From the NCBI RefSeq assembly GCF_008119785.1, contig NZ_VSFA01000072.1, positions 1-36,507 of the forward strand: a stretch of 36,507 nucleotides of DNA, in the 5' to 3' direction. This document shows positions 15,452 to 21,933 of this stretch, piece by piece. The position numbers and the translations under genes were made by a program. The stretch comes from Micromonospora sp. MP36. Lineage in GTDB: Bacteria; Actinomycetota; Actinomycetes; Mycobacteriales; Micromonosporaceae. Every line of letters starts with the position of its first letter. The first letter of the stretch is position 1. The notes below the pieces were generated by a model. It ran no database searches, had not been told where the DNA came from, and worked only from the letters and a program-made list of their open reading frames with translations.

Positions 15452-16942
15452 TCAGTCGTCCCGGCCGGCCTTGGCAAGCTCGTCGTCCAGCTCGGGCACC
15501 TGCTCCGACTCGATGGCCGGCCGGTTGCCCTGCCCGACGTCGGCGTTGGGCCGGACCACCCAGCAGAGCAGCCCGATCCACAGGGCGCTGAGCAGGATCG
15601 CGCCCATGAAGTCGGTCGGGTGGTGCATGCCCCGGTACATCCGGGAGACGGCCACCCCGATCGGCATGAGCACCGCCAGAGCCACGAACAGCCACCGCCA
15701 CCAGTGGTCGGTGCGGGCGAGCACGATGATCGCGATCGCCGTCCAGAGGCAGATGGTGGCGGCGATGTGCCCGGACGGGAAGGATGAGGTGGGCAGGTTT
15801 CCGTCCAGGTTCTCCACCGGCGGGCGGGGGCGGTCGACAGCGCCGGAAGCGGCGAGGAAGAGGCTCAGCTCGCCGAACATCGCCAGCGCCACGAAGAGCA
15901 CCGGCCGCCAGCGCTTCCAGACAGCCAGCACCAGCGGGCAGAAGATCAGCGAGATCAGCAGGATGGCGTGGGTGTCGCCGAACTTGCTCCACCACCAGCT
16001 CAGGTTGTTCAGCGGGTCGGTACGCCGGGCCGCGAACCACTGCGGCACCTCGGTGTCGAGGGTGTCGAGGAACGTGCCCTTGGCGTGGTAGCTGACGAGC
16101 ATGCCGAAGGCGTAGAGGGCGCCGAAGACGAGCACCCAGCCGACCAGCAGCTCGGCGACCGCCGAGCGGGGGTGCTCCAGCACGTGCTCCTCGGCCGGCG
16201 CGGGGGTGATCTCCTCCCCCGCCTCCGGCTCCAGGCCCTCGCTGATCGGCGGCACCGGCCGGCCACGGTCGCGCCGCCACAGCCGGAAGGCGTACGCGGT
16301 GACGCCGAGCCAGGTCGCGCCCAGCAGCCAGCCGCCGAGCACGTCCGAGACGAAGTGCACGCCCAGCGCGATCCGGGTCAGCCCGATCAGGACGACCAGC
16401 ACGCCCACCCCGGCGATGGCCGGCCTGCGCCAGCGCGGCTGCATCGCCGGCAGGAAGACCAGCAGTAGCGCCCCGTACGCGACGAACGAGCCGAGCGCGT
16501 GCCCGCTCGGGAAGCTGTTGCCCGGCGCGTGGGTGATCGGCACGTCCACCACCGGGCGCAGCCGTCCGACCAGTGCCTTCAGCGACGGGTCGAGGATCAG
16601 CCCGCCCACCCCGCTGATGATCAGATAGACCGCCAGCCGGGACTGGCGACGGATCAGCAGGCCGACCACCGCGATGGTGACCAGCCAGATCAGCACCGGC
16701 CGGCCGCCCAGATCGGTGATCGCCTGGAGCACGGTGACCAGGGGGTGGTGCGGCGCCACGAGGGCGTTGAACCACTCGGCCGCCTCGCGGTCGGCGTGGT
16801 ACAGCGGATCCCAGTGGAACCGGACCAGCATGAGCAGCACGCCGAACGCGACGCCCGTACCGGCGACGGCGAGCAGGCCGACGGCGCTGCGCTCGGCGAA
16901 CCGACCGAGGGTCCGGCGGTTCGTCTCCTTGACCGCGGTCAC
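15452..16942 (-). CDS. Tandem double-PAP2 membrane phosphatase
   Basis: This 496-residue protein consists of two fused PAP2 (type 2 phosphatidic acid phosphatase) domains with about twelve spans in total. Domain 1 has K122...R129-P130, PSGH 145-148 and R190...H196...D200, all catalytic positions. Domain 2 has DRPRP 370-374, PSGH 389-392 and R434...H440...D444, but the Lys of the first motif is missing. A Pro/Glu-rich cytoplasmic linker (about 228-260) joins the halves. GTG 16942 is used because GGGAGG precedes it; the frame continues far upstream without support. Likely substrates are phosphatidic acid, undecaprenyl pyrophosphate or related lipid phosphates. It follows the YihY gene by about 70 bp. 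Confidence 0.88.
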   Translation of the reverse strand: MTAVKETNRRTLGRFAERSAVGLLAVAGTGVAFGVLLMLVRFHWDPLYHADREAAEWFNALVAPHHPLVTVLQAITDLGGRPVLIWLVTIAVVGLLIRRQSRLAVYLIISGVGGLILDPSLKALVGRLRPVVDVPITHAPGNSFPSGHALGSFVAYGALLLVFLPAMQPRWRRPAIAGVGVLVVLIGLTRIALGVHFVSDVLGGWLLGATWLGVTAYAFRLWRRDRGRPVPPISEGLEPEAGEEITPAPAEEHVLEHPRSAVAELLVGWVLVFGALYAFGMLVSYHAKGTFLDTLDTEVPQWFAARRTDPLNNLSWWWSKFGDTHAILLISLIFCPLVLAVWKRWRPVLFVALAMFGELSLFLAASGAVDRPRPPVENLDGNLPTSSFPSGHIAATICLWTAIAIIVLARTDHWWRWLFVALAVLMPIGVAVSRMYRGMHHPTDFMGAILLSALWIGLLCWVVRPNADVGQGNRPAIESEQVPELDDELAKAGRDD

Positions 16943-17013
16943 CCCGCACCTCCCTGATGTCCTGGCGAGGCGCGCTGTACCCGGTTCGCGGTCCGCGTAC
17001 ACGCGGCGGCGGG

Positions 17014-18015
17014 TCAGAGCGCGGTCATCTCGCCGGTGTCGAGGACCTCCGCGCGCGCCGCCTCCGGCTCCCAGAGGTCGGGCTGGGCGGGCTCCTCCAC
17101 ACCGATCCGCATCGCCTCGAGCTGGGCGGCGAAGGCCAGCCCGCCGAAGAGCGCCATCCCGGTCAGGTTGGCCCACAGCAGCAGGGCCATCATCCCGGTC
17201 AGCGCGCCGTAGGTCTGCCCGAACCCGTCGCTGTACTTGACGTACGCGGCGAGCAGCAGGCTCGCCAGCCACCACAGCGCGGTCGCGATGCCGGCGCCGA
17301 AGAACAGCCAGGACAGGCCGGGCTGCCGGCGCCGGGGCGCGTGCCGGAACAGCACCGCCACGGCCAGCACGGTCAGCCCGAGGCTGAGCGGCCAGCGGAC
17401 CACGTCCCAGGCGGCGTTGGCGACGCTGCCCCAGGCGTAGTGCCGCTGCACCGAGTCGCCCATCGCCCGGCCGCCGACCAGGATGAGGAACCCGGCCAGC
17501 GCGGATGTGCCGGCGGTCAGCGCGAGGACGGCGGCGCGGACGTACTTGGCCACGGCCGGGCGGTCCCGTTCGACGCCGTAGATGCGGTTCGCGCCCCGTT
17601 CGATCTGGGCCATGGTGGTGGTGAGCGCGACGAGGCCGGTCAGCAGGCCGAGGGTCAGCGCCAGCTCACCGGCCCGTTCGGTGTGCTCGCCGTCGGCGAG
17701 CAGCTGCTGCACGACGGACTCGCTCTGGCCGGGGGTGAGCGCGAGCACCGTGTCCGCGACGACCTTGCCGCCCTCGTCGGCGCCGAGGTCGCTGATCAGG
17801 CCGGTGAGTGCGATCAGGAACGGCACCACGGCCAGGCAGAGTTGCAGGGCGAAGGCGCGGGAGTGGCTGAAGCCGTCGCCGTAGCGGAACCGGATGAACG
17901 CGTCCCGGAGCAGGCACCAGCCGCCGTGGCGACGCAGGGTGTGCCAGGCGTGGTCGGCGGAGAGTTCGTCGGCCGACATCAGCCGGGTCTCGGGGACCAG
18001 CTTGGTGCTACTCAC
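17014..18015 (-). CDS. YihY/BrkB-family membrane protein
   Basis: This 333-residue polytopic protein of the YihY (formerly RNase BN-like) family has a cytoplasmic N-terminus, six predicted spans, and typical motifs such as AFALQLCLAVVPFLIAL, a Tyr-Gly-Ala-Leu-rich segment (FGQTYGALTGMMALLLW) and a final span followed by an acidic tail. Family members are inner-membrane proteins of largely unknown function; some are implicated in lipid translocation between membranes. The GTG start (18015) has GGAGG upstream and overlaps the end of the lipid-kinase gene by 8 nt, so translation is coupled. Confidence 0.88.
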   Translation of the reverse strand: MSSTKLVPETRLMSADELSADHAWHTLRRHGGWCLLRDAFIRFRYGDGFSHSRAFALQLCLAVVPFLIALTGLISDLGADEGGKVVADTVLALTPGQSESVVQQLLADGEHTERAGELALTLGLLTGLVALTTTMAQIERGANRIYGVERDRPAVAKYVRAAVLALTAGTSALAGFLILVGGRAMGDSVQRHYAWGSVANAAWDVVRWPLSLGLTVLAVAVLFRHAPRRRQPGLSWLFFGAGIATALWWLASLLLAAYVKYSDGFGQTYGALTGMMALLLWANLTGMALFGGLAFAAQLEAMRIGVEEPAQPDLWEPEAARAEVLDTGEMTAL

Positions 18016-19015
18016 GGCGGGCCTCCTCGACCAGGCGCTCACCACGCTCGCCCGCCGCGTCGGCGTCCACCGACAGGTCGGGGTGGCGCTCCGGACGGGC
18101 CACGCAGAGCCAGAGCGCCTCGGGCCGGATCTCCGCGGTGAGCGACCGGCCGGGCTCGATCAGGTCACCGTCGAGTTCCCGGGGCTGCGCCCGGTTGCTG
18201 GCAATCTTCACCTGCCGGCCGCGGAGGATCTCCATCCGGGGCACCCGGCCGCGCCGGCGGACCAAGGCCCAGGCCATGGCCAGCCAGTGGCCGAGCGTAC
18301 GCGGGGTGAGCACCGCGACGTCGAGCCAGCCGTCGTCGGGTTCGGCGTCGGTGAGCAGGCGGACGCCGCCCTGGAGGCGGCCGACGTTGGCGACCAGGAC
18401 CGAGCGGGCCCGGCGGCGCAGCGGGGGCCGGCCGTCGATCCGGATGGTGACCCGCATGGGCCGGTCCCGCAGGTGCTTCACGGCCCCCACCAGGTACGCC
18501 GGCCAGCCGATCCGCGCCTTGGTGGTCTCCGAGGTGGCGTCGAGCATCTGCGCGTCGAAGCCCATGCCGGCCATCACGGCGAAGCACTGGTCGCCGACGA
18601 CCCCGACGTCCAGCCGCCGCATCCCGCGCTCGACGGCGATCTCCAGCCCCGCGGCCAGGTCGCCGGAGAGGCCGAGGTTGGCCGCGAGCAGGTTGCCGGT
18701 GCCCTGGGGCAGCACGGCGAGCGCCACGTCGGTGCCGGCGAGCGCGGTCACGCAGGCGCGTACCGTGCCGTCGCCGCCGCAGGCGAAGACGACCTCGGCG
18801 CCGGCCTTGACGGCTGCCTCGGCCTGGCCGCGGCCCGGGTCCTCGACGGTGGTCTCGTACCAGGTCGGTGCGGGCCAGCCGGCGGCGTCGAGGGCGCCGT
18901 CCACCGTCCGGCGGAACTGGTCGAGATCGGTCACCTTCACCGGGTTGACCACCACCGCCGAGCGCGGCGCGGGGTTGCCGGCGGTCACCAGCCGCTTGTC
19001 CGCTCCACCGTCCAC
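18008..19015 (-). CDS. Diacylglycerol kinase-like lipid kinase
   Basis: This ~335-residue protein of the DAGK catalytic family phosphorylates diacylglycerol or another lipid alcohol with ATP. NPVK near residue 24-27 opens the Rossmann-like domain, GGDGT at 80-84 is the nucleotide-binding signature, and PQGTGN at 103-108 is the second conserved loop. The C-terminal beta-sandwich domain includes DGD near the end. The start is uncertain: GTG 19015 was chosen because similarity-like sequence begins there, but an in-frame ATG at 19105 would add 30 atypical residues; neither has a strong ribosome site. The gene overlaps YihY by 8 nt. With the double PAP2 protein downstream, the operon holds both a lipid kinase and a lipid phosphatase. 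Confidence 0.87.
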   Translation of the reverse strand: MDGGADKRLVTAGNPAPRSAVVVNPVKVTDLDQFRRTVDGALDAAGWPAPTWYETTVEDPGRGQAEAAVKAGAEVVFACGGDGTVRACVTALAGTDVALAVLPQGTGNLLAANLGLSGDLAAGLEIAVERGMRRLDVGVVGDQCFAVMAGMGFDAQMLDATSETTKARIGWPAYLVGAVKHLRDRPMRVTIRIDGRPPLRRRARSVLVANVGRLQGGVRLLTDAEPDDGWLDVAVLTPRTLGHWLAMAWALVRRRGRVPRMEILRGRQVKIASNRAQPRELDGDLIEPGRSLTAEIRPEALWLCVARPERHPDLSVDADAAGERGERLVEEARRE

Positions 19016-19135
19016 GGCGCCAGTGTGCAGCAACTCGGACGGGTCAGCGACTCGACGGCGACGGACGTTGCATGGACCGCAAACAGGTTTGGCCGTCGGC
19101 GGCACGGGTGAGCGTCGCGCGCCGCGTCGTCGGCG

Positions 19136-19714
19136 TCAGGCCGCCGTACGCAGCGCCGCCTCCACCCGCCGGCGCAGGTCGTCGAGGTCGGCGCCGGCCT
19201 CGGTGAGCACCAGCGCGGCCAGGCCGTTGCCCTCGTGGAGCAGGCCGAGCAGGATGTGCTCGGTGCCGATGTGGCGGTGGCGCAACCGGAGCGCCTCGCG
19301 CAGGCTGAGTTCCAGCACCTTCTTCGCCCGGGGCGAGAACCGGCCGTCGGCGAGCCGGCGCCGGCCCCAGCGCCGGCGGGGCGGGGGCACCGCCTCGCGC
19401 AGCGCGTCGGGCCCGAACGTCTCCTCGATCCGCGCGACGATCGCCGCGAGGTCGATGCCGATCTCCCGCAGCGCCGCCGCGTCGGCCTCGCCGAGACCGT
19501 CGACGCCGCCGGCGGTGTGCCGGGCCACCGCGGCGCGGAGGTCCTCGGCCCGGATGCCGGCCTGCGCCAGCACCCGGACGGCCAGGTTGTCGCCGTCGGC
19601 GAGCACGCCGAGCAGCAGGTGTTCGGTGCCGACCGGACGCCGGCCCTCGGCGCGGGCCTCGTCGACCGCGTGCCGCACCACCGTCCGGGACCGGTCGGTG
19701 AACCGTTCGAACAT
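19136..19714 (-). CDS. Stand-alone double Clp-N domain protein
   Basis: This 192-residue protein is made only of two Clp_N repeats, the substrate/adaptor-binding module found at the front of ClpC and ClpA. Repeat 1 starts FERFTDRSRTVVRHA with GTEHLLLGVL; repeat 2 (FSPRAKKVLELSLREA, GTEHILLGLL) follows a basic Pro/Arg-rich linker. The AAA+ ATPase domains of ClpC are absent and the stop is natural, so it is a complete gene of a known short type rather than a fragment. The ATG overlaps the HTH gene's stop by one base (TGATG), with GGGAGG just upstream. It may act as a decoy, adaptor or sensor for the Clp machinery; this is inference. Confidence 0.88.
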   Translation of the reverse strand: MFERFTDRSRTVVRHAVDEARAEGRRPVGTEHLLLGVLADGDNLAVRVLAQAGIRAEDLRAAVARHTAGGVDGLGEADAAALREIGIDLAAIVARIEETFGPDALREAVPPPRRRWGRRRLADGRFSPRAKKVLELSLREALRLRHRHIGTEHILLGLLHEGNGLAALVLTEAGADLDDLRRRVEAALRTAA

Positions 19715-19950
19715 CACGCCTCCCAGCTTCCGGGCACCGCCGGTCGTCCGGCGTGCTTCTTGTGGACCGCCTGCCGGCTGACCTCGAGCGCGTCGGCGAT
19801 CTCCTGCCAGGACCAGCCCTGCCGTCGGGCGTTGTCCACCTGGACCACCTCGAGCCGCTCGAGCAGCCGGCGCAGGGCGAGGACGGCGCGGAGCCCGACC
19901 TTCGGGTCGGTGCTGCCGGCGGCCGCCGCGAGATCTGTCGCCTGACTCAT
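19714..19950 (-). CDS. Small HTH regulator of the Clp-N gene
   Basis: This 78-residue protein has an N-terminal helix pair (AVLALRRLLERLEVVQVDNARRQ, about 24-46 in total) and a clear helix-turn-helix (WSWQEIADALEVSRQAVHKKH, about 48-68) of the sigma-70-region-4/MarR-like type. The ATG at 19950 fits the promoter: a -10 box lies 6 nt before it and there is no ribosome site, so the mRNA is probably leaderless. A longer frame upstream would run through the operator and is rejected. Two palindromes overlap the promoter and are its likely binding sites. It is coupled to the Clp-N gene. Confidence 0.85.
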   Translation of the reverse strand: MSQATDLAAAAGSTDPKVGLRAVLALRRLLERLEVVQVDNARRQGWSWQEIADALEVSRQAVHKKHAGRPAVPGSWEA

Positions 19951-19952
19951 GC

Positions 19953-19998
19953 TGTCAACATAGGTTGACAAGGCCCTGCCTGTCAACCATGGTTGACG
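19953..19998 (-). promoter_or_regulatory. Twin palindromic operators over a leaderless promoter
   Basis: TGTCAAC-ATAG-GTTGACA (19953-19970) is a perfect palindrome, and TGTCAAC-CATG-GTTGACG (19981-19998) is a near-identical second copy, 28 bp apart. On the minus strand they contain TTGACA (19986-19981), an 18-nt spacer and TATGTT (19962-19957), then 6 nt to the ATG of the HTH gene. The -35 falls in one palindrome and the -10 in the other, so a bound dimer would block the promoter. Confidence 0.8.
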
Positions 19999-20048
19999 CC
20001 GGCGGGCCGACACGACGGCGACGCGCCGGGAATAGCCGCTGGTGGTGC

Positions 20049-20054
20049 TACGGT
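20049..20054 (+). promoter_or_regulatory. Leaderless-type -10 (TACGGT)
   Basis: TACGGT lies 6 nt before GTG 20061 of the PP2C gene and there is no Shine-Dalgarno sequence, the pattern of a leaderless mRNA. The twin palindromes end about 50 bp upstream and could also affect this promoter. Confidence 0.45.
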
Positions 20055-20060
20055 CCGCTG

Positions 20061-20858
20061 GTGTTCCGCCGCCGCTCGCTGGACCGACCGGTCGAGGCCG
20101 CCCGCCAGCTGACCGTCGGGCGGCTCACGCTGGAGACGGCCGGCGGCAGCGTGGTCGGGCACCACTACCCGGAGAACTTCGACGTGCTGCACGTCGACCC
20201 GGAGCTGCCGCTGTTCGCGGTCGTCGACGGGATGGGCGACGGTGACGGCAGCCGGGTCGCCGGCGCCACCGCGACGAGCACCTTCGTCGAGCAGGTCCGC
20301 GCCGCCTGGCCCGCGGTCGGCGCGCGCGAGCTGCGCGCCGCGACCGCGGAGGCGCAGCTGCGGGTACGCCAGGCCGGGGCGGGACTGGCCGGGCTGACCG
20401 GCTGCACCCTGACCGCACTGGCCGTCGAACCCGACGGCGGGCAGGGCTGGCTCGTCCAGCTCGGCGACTCGCGGGCCTACCGGCTGCGCGACGGGCTGCT
20501 GGAACTGGTGACGGTCGACCACACAATGGCCTGGCTCGGAGTGGTGCACGGCTGGTGGCCGGCCACCTCACCCGAGGCGGCCCGGGCCCGCTACCAACTG
20601 CTGCGCTACGTCGGCCACCCGGACCGGCCGGAGCCGGACGTGCTGGCCGTCCCGCTGCGTACCGGGGACACCTGGCTGCTCTGCACCGACGGGGTCAGCG
20701 ACCAACTCGGCTACCACCGGCTGCGGGACCTGCTGGCCGAGCGGGACCCGGCGCAGGCGGCCCGCGCCCTGCTGTCGGCCAGCCTGGACGAGGGCGGCGA
20801 CGACAACGCCACCGCCGTGGTGATCCGCGTCCTGCCCACCGTGCCCACCCCGCGCTGA
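20061..20858 (+). CDS. PP2C-type Ser/Thr protein phosphatase
   Basis: This 265-residue soluble PPM phosphatase needs two Mn/Mg ions. Metal-site motifs are VVDGMGD (55-60), GCTLTAL (114-120), LGDSRAYRL (134-142), CTDGVSDQL (208-216) and GGDDNATAVV (245-254). The N-terminal motif is shortened, with PENFD in place of the usual Asp-containing strand. It would reverse protein phosphorylation by Hanks-type kinases or act on phosphorylated regulators; no kinase gene is adjacent. The start at GTG 20061 is supported by a TANNNT box at leaderless spacing; in-frame starts further upstream lie in the palindrome region. Confidence 0.88.
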   Translation: MFRRRSLDRPVEAARQLTVGRLTLETAGGSVVGHHYPENFDVLHVDPELPLFAVVDGMGDGDGSRVAGATATSTFVEQVRAAWPAVGARELRAATAEAQLRVRQAGAGLAGLTGCTLTALAVEPDGGQGWLVQLGDSRAYRLRDGLLELVTVDHTMAWLGVVHGWWPATSPEAARARYQLLRYVGHPDRPEPDVLAVPLRTGDTWLLCTDGVSDQLGYHRLRDLLAERDPAQAARALLSASLDEGGDDNATAVVIRVLPTVPTPR

Positions 20859-20930
20859 CCGCCGGCCGCGTCGGGCACCCCCGGCGCGGTGACCGCTCCA
20901 GTTCCGCCGACCCGGTCCGGGCGGGCACCC

Positions 20931-20947
20931 CCCACGACTACCGTGGG
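20931..20947. promoter_or_regulatory. Hairpin and possible -10 upstream of USP 1
   Basis: CCCACG and CGTGGG form a 6-bp stem with a 5-nt loop, and TACCGT inside it (20939-20944) could serve as a -10 for the USP gene starting at 20979. No clear -35 is seen and no copy of the DosR-like box was found here. Confidence 0.3.
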
Positions 20948-20978
20948 TGAGGAGAACGCGGTCGGGAGGTGAGGCGGA

Positions 20979-21806
20979 ATGGCCGCACCCACCGAGGACG
21001 CGGTGGTGGTCGGCGTCGGCCGGTCGGACGAGGACCTCCAGGTGGTTCGGACGGCCGCCGTGGAAGCCGCCGCCCACGACCGCCCGCTGCACCTGCTGCA
21101 CGCCTTCAACTGGGCGGCGGAGGCCGAGACGTCCCCCGCGGGCGGGCCACGCGCCGCCGCCGAGAACCTGCTGGAACAGGCCGGACAGGTGGCCGCCGAG
21201 GCGGAGCCGGCGGTGCCGGTGAGCGGCGCGATCGTCGAAGGGTCCCCGGTCGAGGCGCTGATCCGGGCCTCGGAGTCGGCCTTCCTGGTGGCGCTCGGTG
21301 ACGGCGGGATGGCCGACTGCGCGAACTGCGTACCGACCGACGCGCCGGCCGTGCAGCTCGCCGCCCGGGCCGGCTGCCCGGTCCTGGTCGGCCGGGCCGA
21401 GCCGCCGCCACCGGGACCGGTGCTGGTCGGCGTGGACGGGTCGACGTCCTCCCACACCGCCCTCGGTTACGCCTTCGACTGCGCGGAACGCCGCGGGGCC
21501 CGGCTGCTGGCGATCTGGGTCGTCGAATCCGGCCACCCCGGCAACGTCGACGACCTGCTCGCCGAGACGGTGGCCCGGTACGCCACCCGGCACCCCACGG
21601 TGGCCGCCGAATGCCACACCGTCCGCGGCGACCCCGGCACCGTCCTGGTCGAACAGTCCCGCTCGGCGCAGGTCGCGCTGGTCGCCGCGCGCGGCGACGA
21701 AGCCTGGCGGGGCATGCTGGGCGAGGTCAGCCAGTCACTGCTCTACCACTCGCCGGCCCCGGTGATCGTCGTCCGTGGAATCGTCCCGGACGCGTACGGG
21801 CCGTGA
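20979..21806 (+). CDS. Universal stress protein, two Usp domains (first degenerate)
   Basis: This 275-residue protein has two tandem UspA-type alpha/beta domains (about 8-140 and 147-270). Domain 2 keeps LVGVDGSTSSHTAL and a partial ATP-binding loop (ARGDEAWRGMLGEVSQS). Domain 1 lacks the Gly-rich G-x2-G-x9-G(S/T) loop, having GDGGMADCANCV in its place, so at most one nucleotide site is likely. The ATG has GGGAGG upstream. Two-domain USPs of this length are characteristic of actinobacterial dormancy and hypoxia regulons. It lies just upstream of phosphoketolase but has its own probable promoter. Confidence 0.88.
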   Translation: MAAPTEDAVVVGVGRSDEDLQVVRTAAVEAAAHDRPLHLLHAFNWAAEAETSPAGGPRAAAENLLEQAGQVAAEAEPAVPVSGAIVEGSPVEALIRASESAFLVALGDGGMADCANCVPTDAPAVQLAARAGCPVLVGRAEPPPPGPVLVGVDGSTSSHTALGYAFDCAERRGARLLAIWVVESGHPGNVDDLLAETVARYATRHPTVAAECHTVRGDPGTVLVEQSRSAQVALVAARGDEAWRGMLGEVSQSLLYHSPAPVIVVRGIVPDAYGP

Positions 21807-21820
21807 CGCCCACCCGTCCC

Positions 21821-21834
21821 GGGACCTCCGGCCC
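21821..21834. promoter_or_regulatory. DosR/DevR-like box upstream of phosphoketolase
   Basis: GGGACCTCCGGCCC, 100 bp before the xfp start, matches 10 of 14 positions of the mycobacterial DosR core GGGACTWWAGTCCC. The 16-mer GGGACCTCCGGCCCTG here is repeated exactly at 33939-33954, upstream of the second Acg gene. A right-half site (AGTCCCCGA) is also seen at 21904-21912. Confidence 0.5.
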
Positions 21835-21933
21835 TGACCGCCCCGACCCGCCCGGGGCGAAGCTGGACCTGCCCGGACGGGATATCCGCCTTCGGGCTGC
21901 AGAAGTCCCCGAGCCGCGAGAGGCTATGGCAGC

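Noticed and set aside
19136..19714. Truncated clpC
   Set aside because: The gene has its own coupled regulator, a complete pair of Clp-N repeats and a natural stop. Stand-alone double Clp-N proteins are a known short type.
20859..20978. DosR-like box upstream of USP 1
   Set aside because: Only loose G/C-rich resemblance was found; no site fits GGGMCNNNNGKCCC, so this gene is not counted among the candidate targets by motif.
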